From: Dyadobacter sp. Leaf189
GTDB lineage: Bacteria > Bacteroidota > Bacteroidia > Cytophagales > Spirosomataceae
Direction of reading: 5' to 3'
DNA: 64,000 nucleotides
Assembly (NCBI RefSeq): GCF_001424405.1
Contig: NZ_LMPS01000001.1
Coordinates: forward strand, 5,263-69,262
Shown: one piece after another, positions 33,361-41,623 of the stretch
How positions within the stretch are numbered: position 1 is the first letter of the stretch
How the letters are laid out: each line of letters starts with the position of its first letter
The notes under the pieces: generated by a model
What the model was told of the DNA's origin: nothing
Databases searched by the model: none
Seen by the model: only the letters and a program-made list of their open reading frames with translations
Program-made: the position numbers and the translations under genes

Positions 33361-34242
33361 TCAGTCCACTGCCTTTTCAGCTCTGATCCGCCAGTTATCG
33401 ACGAAATCTTTGCCGGGAATCGGAAGGTCTATATCTACTTCCGGTGCAGTTGCGGTCACTTTGAATTCCATTACATAAAATGCATTGCCAAAAACATAAT
33501 GCAGCTTGAAATTCTCAATGTTGGCAGGAAGGTCTTCCAGCGGTACCTCAGCCCTGAAAAGCGGATTTGCTTTAAGGAGCGTCGCATAAGTCGGGGTGTT
33601 TCTCAGCCAGGGAGCAATGCTTTCGTCGCCGACTACTACTTTTCCGCCCGGCCTTACTACGCGGGTCAGTTCCTCGAAAGCCTTTTTTCTCTCGGAGAAT
33701 GTATTGATGCCGCCAAAGTGAAAAACAGCATCGAAGGTATTGTCAGGAAAAGGAAGGTAAGAGCCGTTTCCAAGAAAGTAATGCGCGTTTACGTCTTCTG
33801 TATTAAGTTTCTCCTGTGCCAGTTTCAACATATTCGGAGAAAGGTCGGACAACACAGCAGTTCCGCCCGGACGGACCCTGTCAAGAATCAATGCGGAATC
33901 TTTGCCTGTTCCTGCGCCCACTTCCAGCGCTTTCATGCCCGGCTTCAATTCCATTAAATCAATGAAGAATTTTCTGGTAGCAGCCTCGTCAGAATGGTTT
34001 AAAGTTTCAAAAACCCACGAAACGCCCTTGTCATAGCGAAGAAATGCCTGGTCGTAAAGGTATTGCTCGCGTGCATCCTCAGGAAGCAGTTCTTTGGGAT
34101 ATAGCATATTGACAATCCCGGTGTCGCCTACTTCGTACACTGTGCCGTCCTGGCTGGTCAATGTTTTCTGATCTTCTGATATGGTTAACGGGGTTCCTGT
34201 AAGCGGACAAACCAACGATTCTAAAAACTCCTTTTGATTCAT
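33361..34242 (-). CDS. SAM-dependent methyltransferase with Trm112-like N-terminal segment
   Basis: The first ~45 residues (FLESLVCPLTGTPLTISED, YEVGDTGIVNML) look like a Trm112-type small domain. The rest is a class I methyltransferase: ALEVGAGTGKDSALIL (motif I), VLSDLSPNMLKLAQEKL, FDAVFHFGGINTFSERKKAF and VRPGGKVVVGDES. Length 293. The methyl acceptor is unknown. It is the first gene of the minus-strand cluster with PhyH, the propeller protein and two glycosyltransferases. Confidence 0.88.
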   Translation of the reverse strand: MNQKEFLESLVCPLTGTPLTISEDQKTLTSQDGTVYEVGDTGIVNMLYPKELLPEDAREQYLYDQAFLRYDKGVSWVFETLNHSDEAATRKFFIDLMELKPGMKALEVGAGTGKDSALILDRVRPGGTAVLSDLSPNMLKLAQEKLNTEDVNAHYFLGNGSYLPFPDNTFDAVFHFGGINTFSERKKAFEELTRVVRPGGKVVVGDESIAPWLRNTPTYATLLKANPLFRAEVPLEDLPANIENFKLHYVFGNAFYVMEFKVTATAPEVDIDLPIPGKDFVDNWRIRAEKAVD

Positions 34243-34438
34243 TTCGTGCTGTGCTGATTAATTCATGTCTGGTCAAAATTACCCTTTTTCTTCATACAAC
34301 GTTCAATGTTAACCGCCTTCTTACCAAAAGGAAGGGCAACAGAGTTGTCTTGCAGGATCAGCACCGCAATCTATTTATCCTTAACTTTGGACGATTTGTA
34401 ACCAAATACCGTCATTAAAAAGTAAGATCCGCGTTCCT

Positions 34439-35632
34439 ATGTCTCAGCTTCTGGAAAAAATCAAAACGCTTGCCAAAGAACAGTCAGCAGATATTATTGC
34501 TCATCGCCGGCACCTGCACAGCAATCCGGAATTGTCTTTTGAAGAGTTTAAAACGGCCAAGTACATTGCTGCCGAGCTGACTGCATTGGGCTTGCAGCCG
34601 GAAGAGGGAATAGCTGGTACAGGCGTGGTGGCAATTATAGAAGGAAGAAACCCGGAAAAAAAAGTAGTGGGCCTGCGCGCGGATATGGACGCGTTACCGA
34701 TTTTTGAAGCGAATGAAGTACCTTATAAATCAACAGTCCCTGGGGTAATGCACGCCTGCGGCCACGATGTACATACATCTTCACTACTTGGCACCGCGCG
34801 GATTTTGAACCAGATCAGAGGTGATTTTGAAGGAACTGTAAAGCTTGTTTTCCAGCCTGCTGAGGAAAAAGCGCCAGGCGGAGCTTCGCTGATGATCAAA
34901 GAGGGAGTGCTTGAAAATCCGAAACCAGCCAGTATGGTCGGGCAGCACGTAGCTCCTAATATTCCCGTGGGTAAAATTGGTTTCAGGGAAGGAATGTATA
35001 TGGCGAGTACCGATGAGCTGTATCTGACAGTAAAAGGAAAAGGCGGGCACGCTGCTGCGCCTCACCAGCTGATCGATCCCGTTTTAATGTCGTCGCATAT
35101 CATCGTCGCATTGCAGCAGATCATCAGTCGCAACAGAAATCCGGCCAATCCTGCTGTATTGTCATTTGGCCGCTTTATCGCAGATGGTGTAACGAATGTT
35201 ATACCTGACGAAGTAACTATCCAGGGAACGTGGCGCTGTATGGATGAAGAATGGCGTGAAGACGGATTGCGGAGAATGAAGAAAATGGCTGAAAACATCG
35301 CCGAAGCAATGGGTGGAAGCTGCAATTTTGAGATAGTGAAAGGGTATCCATTCCTTAAAAACCATCCCGAGCTTACCCGCCGCGTGCGCACTGCCGCTAC
35401 GGGGTACGTGGGTGCCGAAAACGTGATTGATCTTGACCTATGGATGGCGGGAGAAGATTTTGCATTCTACTCACAGGTGGTCGATTCGTGCTTTTACCGG
35501 CTTGGTACACGCAATGAAGCGCGTGGAATCATTTCGGGTGTGCACACTCCGACTTTCGATATCGACGAAAGCGCATTGGAAATATCAACCGGACTAATGA
35601 GCTGGCTCGCGATTTCGGAGCTTAATGCTTGA
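34439..35632 (+). CDS. M20 family metallopeptidase / amidohydrolase
   Basis: A 397-residue di-zinc hydrolase of the aminoacylase/hippuricase (IAA-amino acid hydrolase) group. Metal ligands appear in MHACGHDVHTS (His105, Cys107, His109, His112), QPAEEKAPGGA (Glu142/143) and the distal WMAGEDFAFYSQ. It removes N-acyl groups from amino acids or short peptides. No signal peptide, so cytoplasmic. It stands alone and its last 11 bases overlap the convergent GT2 gene at 35622. Confidence 0.93.
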   Translation: MSQLLEKIKTLAKEQSADIIAHRRHLHSNPELSFEEFKTAKYIAAELTALGLQPEEGIAGTGVVAIIEGRNPEKKVVGLRADMDALPIFEANEVPYKSTVPGVMHACGHDVHTSSLLGTARILNQIRGDFEGTVKLVFQPAEEKAPGGASLMIKEGVLENPKPASMVGQHVAPNIPVGKIGFREGMYMASTDELYLTVKGKGGHAAAPHQLIDPVLMSSHIIVALQQIISRNRNPANPAVLSFGRFIADGVTNVIPDEVTIQGTWRCMDEEWREDGLRRMKKMAENIAEAMGGSCNFEIVKGYPFLKNHPELTRRVRTAATGYVGAENVIDLDLWMAGEDFAFYSQVVDSCFYRLGTRNEARGIISGVHTPTFDIDESALEISTGLMSWLAISELNA

Positions 35633-36356
35633 CAATGTACCTTTTGAAGTAGCTATTGATTTTGAGGCTGATCACTCCAAGGACAGCCTCTTTAAATATC
35701 CCTCTCGACATCTTGGAAGCGCCTTTAGTTCGGTCTGTAAAAATGATAGGTACCTCCACGATATCAAATCCATATTTCCAGGAATTGAATTTCATTTCAA
35801 TCTGGAATGCGTAGCCGATGAACCTTATATTATCGAGATTGATCGCGCGCAGTACTTTCGCGGTATAGCAAATAAAGCCCGCAGTAGGGTCCATGATCTT
35901 CATTCCGGTGATCATTCTAACATAGGTACCTGCGAAGTACGACATTAATACCCTGTTAATTGGCCAGTTAACGACATTTACCCCTGTAATGTACCGCGAT
36001 CCGATTGCTACATCGTGACCCTCCATTGCGCAAGCTTTGTATAGTTTGATCAGATCTTCCGGCGGGTGGGAGAAATCGGCGTCCATCTCGAAAATGTATT
36101 CGTACCCTTTTTCGAGTGCCCATTTAAAGCCGTGAATGTATGCAGTTCCCAATCCAAGCTTGCCTTTGCGCTCTACCATATGCAGGCCCGCAAATTCATT
36201 CATTAATTTCTTAACCACATCAGCAGTACCGTCCGGTGAACCGTCGTCAATGATCAGCAGGTCAAAAGGATGCCCGAGGCTGAATACTTTCCGGATGATT
36301 GCTTCAACATTTTCAATCTCGTTGTAGGTTGGGATTACTACAATACAATTATTCAC
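35622..36356 (-). CDS. Polyprenol-phosphate mannosyltransferase-like GT2 enzyme
   Basis: 244 residues, no transmembrane tail. NCIVVIPTYNEIENVEAII, LIIDDGSPDGTADVV, the metal motif EMDADFSHPPEDL and YFAGTYVRMITGMKIMDPTAGF are the landmarks of Dpm1-like enzymes, which load mannose from GDP-mannose on to a polyprenol phosphate. Such donors feed GT-C enzymes; several GT-C-like membrane proteins occur in this window (15228, 16496, 44043, 55289). The 3' end overlaps the M20 gene by 11 bases. Confidence 0.92.
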   Translation of the reverse strand: MNNCIVVIPTYNEIENVEAIIRKVFSLGHPFDLLIIDDGSPDGTADVVKKLMNEFAGLHMVERKGKLGLGTAYIHGFKWALEKGYEYIFEMDADFSHPPEDLIKLYKACAMEGHDVAIGSRYITGVNVVNWPINRVLMSYFAGTYVRMITGMKIMDPTAGFICYTAKVLRAINLDNIRFIGYAFQIEMKFNSWKYGFDIVEVPIIFTDRTKGASKMSRGIFKEAVLGVISLKINSYFKRYIVKH

Positions 36357-36406
36357 AGGATAGAGTTGTGTTTAGTTAAATGGGTGATTCACAGAAGAAT
36401 AAAGAC

Positions 36407-36766
36407 TCAGAGCTTAATATTGTTATTTTTCTCCCTAATCTCAATTTTCTTGTTCACTTTTTCGTAAATGCGTGTCATGAGCTGCGGGTGGGACATATAG
36501 TAAGTATAACTCTTGGAATATGTCAGCGTATCCACCTTGTGTCTCTTCCATATGTCGGCCTTCAGGTGGTTAAAGATCATCAGGGAAGAATCCAGCGAGC
36601 GGAGGTTGAGGCGGTTCACCCGCGACTCGGCTACATGAATGTCGGTGAGGATAGCGGCCATCTTTTCTTCCGACAATGTATTTTGCGGTGGTTTCTCCTC
36701 CTCGGAGCAGCCGCACAGCATTAGGACAAACAATATGAAAGAAGCGAACCGCATTGGTATATTCAT
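36407..36766 (-). CDS. DUF4296 family lipoprotein
   Basis: The start is placed at ATG 36766 (MNIPMRFASFILF), giving 119 residues with a lipoprotein signal ending LCGC. The mature part (KMAAILTDIHVAESRVNRLN, LMIFNHLKADIWKRHKVDTL, YYMSHPQLMTRIYEKVNKK) matches the DUF4296 pattern known from Bacteroidota: small, helical, lipid-anchored, of unknown role. It lies 50 bases downstream of the polyprenol-phosphate mannosyltransferase-like gene's start, on the same strand, and is divergent from the DUF58 gene. Confidence 0.82.
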   Translation of the reverse strand: MNIPMRFASFILFVLMLCGCSEEEKPPQNTLSEEKMAAILTDIHVAESRVNRLNLRSLDSSLMIFNHLKADIWKRHKVDTLTYSKSYTYYMSHPQLMTRIYEKVNKKIEIREKNNNIKL

Positions 36767-36794
36767 GGCTAAAAGCAGCATCACTATCAAAATT

Positions 36795-36814
36795 CCTATC
36801 TTTGTTTAGATAGG
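36795..36814 (+). promoter_or_regulatory. DUF58 promoter within an inverted repeat
   Basis: TATCTTTG (36797-36804), an exact TAnnTTTG match, is covered by the perfect inverted repeat CCTATCT (36795-36801), 6 bases, AGATAGG (36808-36814). It could be an operator for the DUF58 operon or the divergent lipoprotein gene. Confidence 0.5.
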
Positions 36815-36850
36815 ACTGGTGACAAAGGTGATAATTTTTTTGCAAAACTT

Positions 36851-37738
36851 ATGTTTGAACAGTTTTTGGGAAAGCTGCGGAAATATGAAATCCGCATGCG
36901 CAAAGCTGTAACCAGCGAGCGTCACGGCAACTTTCACTCCGTTTTTAAAGGCTCCGGTCTGGAATTCGATGACCTGCGGTTGTACCAGTACGGCGACGAC
37001 GTGCGGGCGATCGATTGGAACACATCGGCAAAAGGCCACGGAACATTTATCAAGATATTTAAGGAAGATAAAGAGCAAACAGCCTTTTTCATGCTCGACG
37101 TAAGTGCGTCGCAGCACGTGGGAGAGGCAAAGAGGCTTAAAATAGATATTGCGAAGGAGATATGCGGGGTTTTGGCATTGTCGGCGATACAGGAAGCAAC
37201 GCGCGTGGGCCTGCTTTGTTTTTCTGATCGTAACGAAAGGTATATCCGCCCTTCCGATGGAATGAAGCACGGGTACACGGTGATCTCCGAGCTTTACAAA
37301 CTGGTGCCTGAATCTACCAGGACCAACATTGGTGAAGCGATCCTGGTTACGCTGAATGTTCTTAAAAGGCGCAGCCTGATCTTTCTGATTTCCGATTTTA
37401 TCGACAGCAATTACCACCATAACCTCAAAGCACTTGCCCGAAAGCACGATCTGATCGTAATCCATTTATACGATTCACGTGAAATCAATCTGCCTGGGTT
37501 AGGCATTATCCCATTGTATGATGCAGAAACGCAAAGTACAGTTTGGGTAAACACATCTTCGAAACAATACCGGGAAGATATGTCAAGCCGCTTTGATCAG
37601 AGAAGTTCGGAGTTGAGGAGACTGTGTCACCAGAACCGCGCCGACTATATCTCCATTAACACACAGGAAGATTATGTACCTGCGCTTATCCATATGTTTA
37701 AAGTAAGGCGTTATACCAAAAGCAGTGCGTCGCAGTAA
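36851..37738 (+). CDS. DUF58 domain protein (Bat-type locus)
   Basis: 295 residues with the DUF58 core YGDDVRAIDWNTSAKG near 47-62 and a vWA-like half (FFMLDVSASQH, IFLISDFIDS). DUF58 proteins usually occur with MoxR ATPases and vWA proteins in Bat (aerotolerance-type) loci. Here it starts a three-gene set followed by a BatD-like membrane protein and a VWA membrane protein; no moxR is present next to it. Its molecular role is not known. Confidence 0.9.
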   Translation: MFEQFLGKLRKYEIRMRKAVTSERHGNFHSVFKGSGLEFDDLRLYQYGDDVRAIDWNTSAKGHGTFIKIFKEDKEQTAFFMLDVSASQHVGEAKRLKIDIAKEICGVLALSAIQEATRVGLLCFSDRNERYIRPSDGMKHGYTVISELYKLVPESTRTNIGEAILVTLNVLKRRSLIFLISDFIDSNYHHNLKALARKHDLIVIHLYDSREINLPGLGIIPLYDAETQSTVWVNTSSKQYREDMSSRFDQRSSELRRLCHQNRADYISINTQEDYVPALIHMFKVRRYTKSSASQ

Positions 37739-37742
37739 TCGA

Positions 37743-38675
37743 ATGGGAAGAGTGTTTTCTTTATTTTTTTTAAAAAAGATGAGCAGCAGTTTATTGCTGA
37801 TCCTCTTTTTATATGCCAACGCATCGGCGCAGAAAATAAAACCTTCCGGCGTTTTCCTGACAGACAGCATTGAAGTAGGAAAGCCCGTTTATTTTGCGCT
37901 AAGTGTGCGTCACAAGCCAGGTACCGAAATTTTCTTCCCTGATTCATCGTACAACTTCTCACCATTTGAAATCATATCGAAGAAGATTTTCGTATCCAAC
38001 ACAGACGAAAAAGGAACCCTCGACAGCTCGGTTTACCAGCTGATATCTTTCGACGTAACACCTAAGCAAACACTCCGCCTTCCGGTTTTTGTGTTCGGGA
38101 GCAAAGACTGCACTTCTGTTTTCACAACTCCTGATTCCGTATTCCTGATCAGCAGCAATTTGGTTAAATCGACTGAAAAGCCGCTTCTAAGGCCGGAAAC
38201 CGACCTGCTCCCATTGAGCAGCCAGTTCAACTTCTCCATTCTGATTGGTACTGTCGCGCTGGTTATTGGCGTCTCGGGTAGCATTTACTGGGTTTTTGGA
38301 CAGGATATTTACAAGCAGTGGCAGCTGATCAAGTTGCAGAGGCGGCATTTGGAATACGTAAGGTCATTCAACAGGCTAATGCGCAATGCTCGGGAAAAAA
38401 ACAATATCAAGGATGCGGAGAAAGCGATAATCGTTTGGAAAAACTATCTTGAAAGATTGGAGAAAAAGCCTTTTGCAACTTATACAACCCGCGAAATAAT
38501 GGATAATATGCCCGATGATGCACTTGCCGACGCATTGAGGAACATGGACGGAATTGTGTATGGGGGCCAGGGTAAGTCCAAAAATATGGAGGTATACCTG
38601 GAAGTTTTAAAAACAGGTGCGACGCGTCTTTATCGTAGTAAAAGGAAATTTATACTGGATAGTCCCGTCAGCTGA
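37743..38675 (+). CDS. BatD-like / DUF4381-type membrane protein
   Basis: The start is put at ATG 37743, four bases after the DUF58 stop; an ATG at 37779 is also possible. 310 residues: a signal peptide (LLLILFLYANASA), a beta-rich external part (about 30-165, with GVFLTDSIEVGKPVYFALSV), one membrane helix (about 175-195, FSILIGTVALVIGVSGSIYWV) and a cytosolic helical tail (NNIKDAEKAIIVWKNYLERL). This matches the BatD-like/DUF4381 proteins of Bat loci by architecture and position. Confidence 0.7.
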   Translation: MGRVFSLFFLKKMSSSLLLILFLYANASAQKIKPSGVFLTDSIEVGKPVYFALSVRHKPGTEIFFPDSSYNFSPFEIISKKIFVSNTDEKGTLDSSVYQLISFDVTPKQTLRLPVFVFGSKDCTSVFTTPDSVFLISSNLVKSTEKPLLRPETDLLPLSSQFNFSILIGTVALVIGVSGSIYWVFGQDIYKQWQLIKLQRRHLEYVRSFNRLMRNAREKNNIKDAEKAIIVWKNYLERLEKKPFATYTTREIMDNMPDDALADALRNMDGIVYGGQGKSKNMEVYLEVLKTGATRLYRSKRKFILDSPVS

Positions 38676-38682
38676 TCAAAAA

Positions 38683-39699
38683 ATGGATGCATGGTTATCG
38701 CTTCGCTGGTTTACTTACGACATGTTCAAGTCGTACGAGTGGGTGTATCCCTACTTTTTGTATCTGATCCCATTCATTCCGATCCTTTTCTGGCTACGGA
38801 ATGCATTGCATCGAAATCACAAACAGCGGCTTACGATCACCTACACACCGGTAAGCGGCCCTGCTAATTTGCTGACATTACTGCGCTTTGTGCAGCCACT
38901 TTGCGTGGGGCTCGCAGTTGCTTTCATTTTCATAGCCCTCGCGCGCCCGCAGGTTGTTACGGAGCGTACAGATCAGTATTCAGAAGGAATTGATATCATG
39001 CTCCTGCTGGATATTTCCGATTCAATGATGGAAAAAGATCTTAATCCAAACCGTCTGGAAGCGGCCAAGAAGGTAGCGCGCAACTTCATCAAAGGCAGGT
39101 TACAGGACCGGATTGGGCTCATCATATTTGCAGGAGAGGCTGTTTCCCTTTGTCCGCTCACGACCGACTATGAACTTCTCTATGGTTTTCTGGATGAAAT
39201 AAGTCCTAAAATGATCCCCACAGCCGGAACCGCGATCGGCAGTGCTTTGGCGGTGGCAGTAAACAGGATGCGGGAAATGCCAGGTGAAAGTAAGGTGGCG
39301 ATCCTGATCAGTGACGGCGATAATACTTCCGGAAACCTCGATCCGACCACTTCTGCCCAGCTTGCCAATGCGTTTGGCGTAAAAGTGTACACGATTTCAG
39401 TAGGCCGGCTGAAAAAGGCGCCACGCTCGGACAGCACCGCGAGCACTGCATTAATCGATGAAGGACAGCTTCAAAATATTGCAGGTTTGGGTAACGGGAA
39501 GTATTTTCGTGCTACGGACAATTCGGGACTGGAAACGGTGTTTAAACAGATAGACCAGCTCGAAAAAGTCAAATCGCGTGATATGCTGTCGCGGGATGTC
39601 AAGGATTTTTACAGAATATATCTTTATTGGGCAGTGCTTTTCCTGCTTGTAGCTATCGGTACCAAAAGCACATTCATGGCCAATATCCTCGAAGATTAA
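38683..39699 (+). CDS. VWA-domain membrane protein (BatA/BatB-like)
   Basis: The start is set at ATG 38683 (MDAWLSLRWF), since the longer frame overlaps the previous gene by 60 bases. 338 residues with two N-terminal membrane helices, then a von Willebrand A domain having the MIDAS sequence LLLDISDSM (D-x-S-x-S), ILISDGDNTSG and LIIFAGEAVSL, and a C-terminal membrane helix (IYLYWAVLFLLVAIG). This is the BatA/BatB layout. Third and last gene of the short Bat-type locus; rnhB follows with a one-base overlap. Confidence 0.88.
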   Translation: MDAWLSLRWFTYDMFKSYEWVYPYFLYLIPFIPILFWLRNALHRNHKQRLTITYTPVSGPANLLTLLRFVQPLCVGLAVAFIFIALARPQVVTERTDQYSEGIDIMLLLDISDSMMEKDLNPNRLEAAKKVARNFIKGRLQDRIGLIIFAGEAVSLCPLTTDYELLYGFLDEISPKMIPTAGTAIGSALAVAVNRMREMPGESKVAILISDGDNTSGNLDPTTSAQLANAFGVKVYTISVGRLKKAPRSDSTASTALIDEGQLQNIAGLGNGKYFRATDNSGLETVFKQIDQLEKVKSRDMLSRDVKDFYRIYLYWAVLFLLVAIGTKSTFMANILED

Positions 39700-40328
39700 T
39701 GCTTAAGCCTTTTTACAATATAGAAGCGATCGAAGCCGGCCTGGATGAGGTGGGAAGAGGCTGCCTGGCCGGACCGGTGGTTGCGGCTGCGGTTATCCTG
39801 CCGCGTGACTACAAACATTCATTTCTCAACGATTCCAAGCAGTTGACCAAAATACAGCGGCTGGAACTTGAAAAGGAAATAGTGAGAGAAGCGCTGGCCT
39901 GGGCTGTGGCGGAAGTAGATAATCTTGAAATTGATAAGATCAATATCCTGAAAGCGAGCTTCCTGGCAATGCACCGTGCGGTCGATAAGCTGACAATGAA
40001 GCCGGAACATTTGCTGGTCGACGGGAACAGGTTTACACCTTATCCGATGATCCCGCACACCTGCATTATCAAGGGTGACGCGCATTATCTATCCATTGCA
40101 GCGGCTTCAATCCTGGCCAAGAATTACAGGGATGCATTAATGGAAAATCTGGCTGCACAATTTCCATTCTACGGCTGGGAACATAACGTAGGTTACCCTA
40201 CCATTCACCACCGAAAGGCGATCGGCTTACACGGGCCTTGCGCTTACCATAGAATGACATTCCGGTTATTGAAAGAAGACGCGGATCAGTCGGTGGAAGT
40301 CGAAACGGAAGATTTGGGTTTTTTATAA
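39699..40328 (+). CDS. rnhB: Ribonuclease HII
   Basis: RNase HII removes ribonucleotides and RNA primers from DNA. The start is at ATG 39699, which overlaps the VWA stop by one base (TAATG). 209 residues with the hallmark AGLDEVGRGCLAGPVVAAAV (catalytic Asp and Glu), KGDAHYLSIAAASILAK and YPTIHHRKAIGLHGPC. It is the last gene of this plus-strand run; its 3' end overlaps the convergent DUF2480 gene by 43 bases. Confidence 0.95.
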   Translation: MLKPFYNIEAIEAGLDEVGRGCLAGPVVAAAVILPRDYKHSFLNDSKQLTKIQRLELEKEIVREALAWAVAEVDNLEIDKINILKASFLAMHRAVDKLTMKPEHLLVDGNRFTPYPMIPHTCIIKGDAHYLSIAAASILAKNYRDALMENLAAQFPFYGWEHNVGYPTIHHRKAIGLHGPCAYHRMTFRLLKEDADQSVEVETEDLGFL

Positions 40329-40822
40329 AGCGGGACGGTACTGCAAGGTTCGCCAAACATCAGACTTTGTACCACAGGTTTTAGAAGTCGGCTGATTTCC
40401 ACGTAGGCACTTACCGGCACTTCTACTTTGCTGCATCCTTTTACCACTACTCTTTTGCCTGTAAAAGAATCAATGTCAATCTTTTGAATGGCATTATTGA
40501 AAAGCGTAGCCTCCAACGCAGCCAGGTCTCCGAAAACGATGGTTTGAGCGTGCGGTTCAAGATGGACAGCGAGCAGCATATATGCCCAGGTAGGTACAAT
40601 CGCGTCTTCCGAACAGATAATTGCTACGTGCTTGCCTGCATACTGAGACCAGTCATGTGCTTTCAGGAACTCACGGAAATCCTTTTCCCGCAAAATCATT
40701 CCCTGCCACAAATTATCTTTGATATCATACAGGATACGTTCTCCCGGCTGGTGTAATTCTTCCAGGTCCAGTGAAACAATCCCACTTGTTGCTACGCGGT
40801 TTACGATCTCTTCGGCTTCCAT
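40286..40822 (-). CDS. DUF2480 family protein
   Basis: 178 residues, soluble, no signal. Segments EIVNRVATSGIVSLDLEELH, WQGMILREKDFREFLKAHDW and VAIICSEDAIVPTWAYMLL match what I recall of DUF2480, a protein conserved in Bacteroidota with unknown role. It lies 71 bases behind tsaB on the same strand and overlaps the rnhB 3' end by 43 bases on the opposite strand. Confidence 0.82.
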   Translation of the reverse strand: MEAEEIVNRVATSGIVSLDLEELHQPGERILYDIKDNLWQGMILREKDFREFLKAHDWSQYAGKHVAIICSEDAIVPTWAYMLLAVHLEPHAQTIVFGDLAALEATLFNNAIQKIDIDSFTGKRVVVKGCSKVEVPVSAYVEISRLLKPVVQSLMFGEPCSTVPLYKKPKSSVSTSTD

Positions 40823-40893
40823 TTCGGTTTGTATTTTGATAAAAAACCAACACGAAAAAGTTTGAGTTCGTTTAAGCGTATTGTAAAAAGCGG

Positions 40894-41586
40894 TTAAGCG
40901 AGCGTTTTGGATTTTCTTGGGGCAGGTGACATGAAGTCTTTTAGGTAATAAGGCTCGAATGCGGCCACATCTTCAAACTTCCCTGCATTGTAAGCATCCA
41001 CAGCCAGCAATGCTACGGTTTTGGAAGAAGGATAAATATCTGCGGAAGGAAACAATGCATTTGGCTGGTCAGCAACAAGCGATTTGAACTTGGCTGAACC
41101 GTCGCCGAAGAAGACCATTTTATTTGTTCGCAAAAGATCTTCGAAGGAGTTTTCTGTCAGGATAGTGGCTTGTGTTGGAAGTACAGTTGCATTTTGCGCA
41201 TCGAAAACGGCTGCGTAAACTTCCATTCTCCGTGCATCGATCATCGGGCAAAGTAAATGACCGGGATAAAATGGAGCAAGCTGCAATGCCATTGCTTCAA
41301 GCGTGTTAATAGCTAGCAAGGGTTTTTCCAGTGCATAACAAAGCCCCTTTGCTGTTGAAACGCCCACGCGAAGACCAGTGTAAGAGCCTGGCCCCATTGC
41401 AACTGCCACTGCATTCAGGTCACTTAACATATACCCTGCATTTTCAACACAGCTGGCGATGAGTGTAGTGAGCATGCCCGAAGAGGATTTATCAGTAAAA
41501 AGCTCGTAAACTGAAACAATTCCGGTTTCATTGGTAAGTGACACGGAACAGCCGCGCGTAGAAGTATCAATAGCTAGGATAAGCAT
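40894..41586 (-). CDS. tsaB: tRNA threonylcarbamoyladenosine synthesis protein TsaB
   Basis: TsaB is the partner of TsaD in forming t6A37 in ANN-decoding tRNAs. The 230-residue protein has the ASKHA-fold start ILAIDTSTRGCSVSL and the motif VAMGPGSYTGLRVGVSTAKGL. It follows the S41 peptidase gene by 37 bases; between them a 7-base-pair hairpin (41596-41614) ends nine bases before the start codon. Confidence 0.95.
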   Translation of the reverse strand: MLILAIDTSTRGCSVSLTNETGIVSVYELFTDKSSSGMLTTLIASCVENAGYMLSDLNAVAVAMGPGSYTGLRVGVSTAKGLCYALEKPLLAINTLEAMALQLAPFYPGHLLCPMIDARRMEVYAAVFDAQNATVLPTQATILTENSFEDLLRTNKMVFFGDGSAKFKSLVADQPNALFPSADIYPSSKTVALLAVDAYNAGKFEDVAAFEPYYLKDFMSPAPRKSKTLA

Positions 41587-41595
41587 AAACGATAA

Positions 41596-41614
41596 GCCCG
41601 TCGGTGTGACGGGC
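41596..41614 (-). other. Hairpin between the S41 peptidase and tsaB genes
   Basis: GCCCGTC (41596-41602) pairs with GACGGGC (41608-41614) around a 5-base loop. On the minus strand it sits 9 bases before the tsaB ATG, followed by a short T-rich stretch. It may be an internal attenuator or a translation-damping structure. Confidence 0.45.
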
Positions 41615-41623
41615 TGAAAGTGA

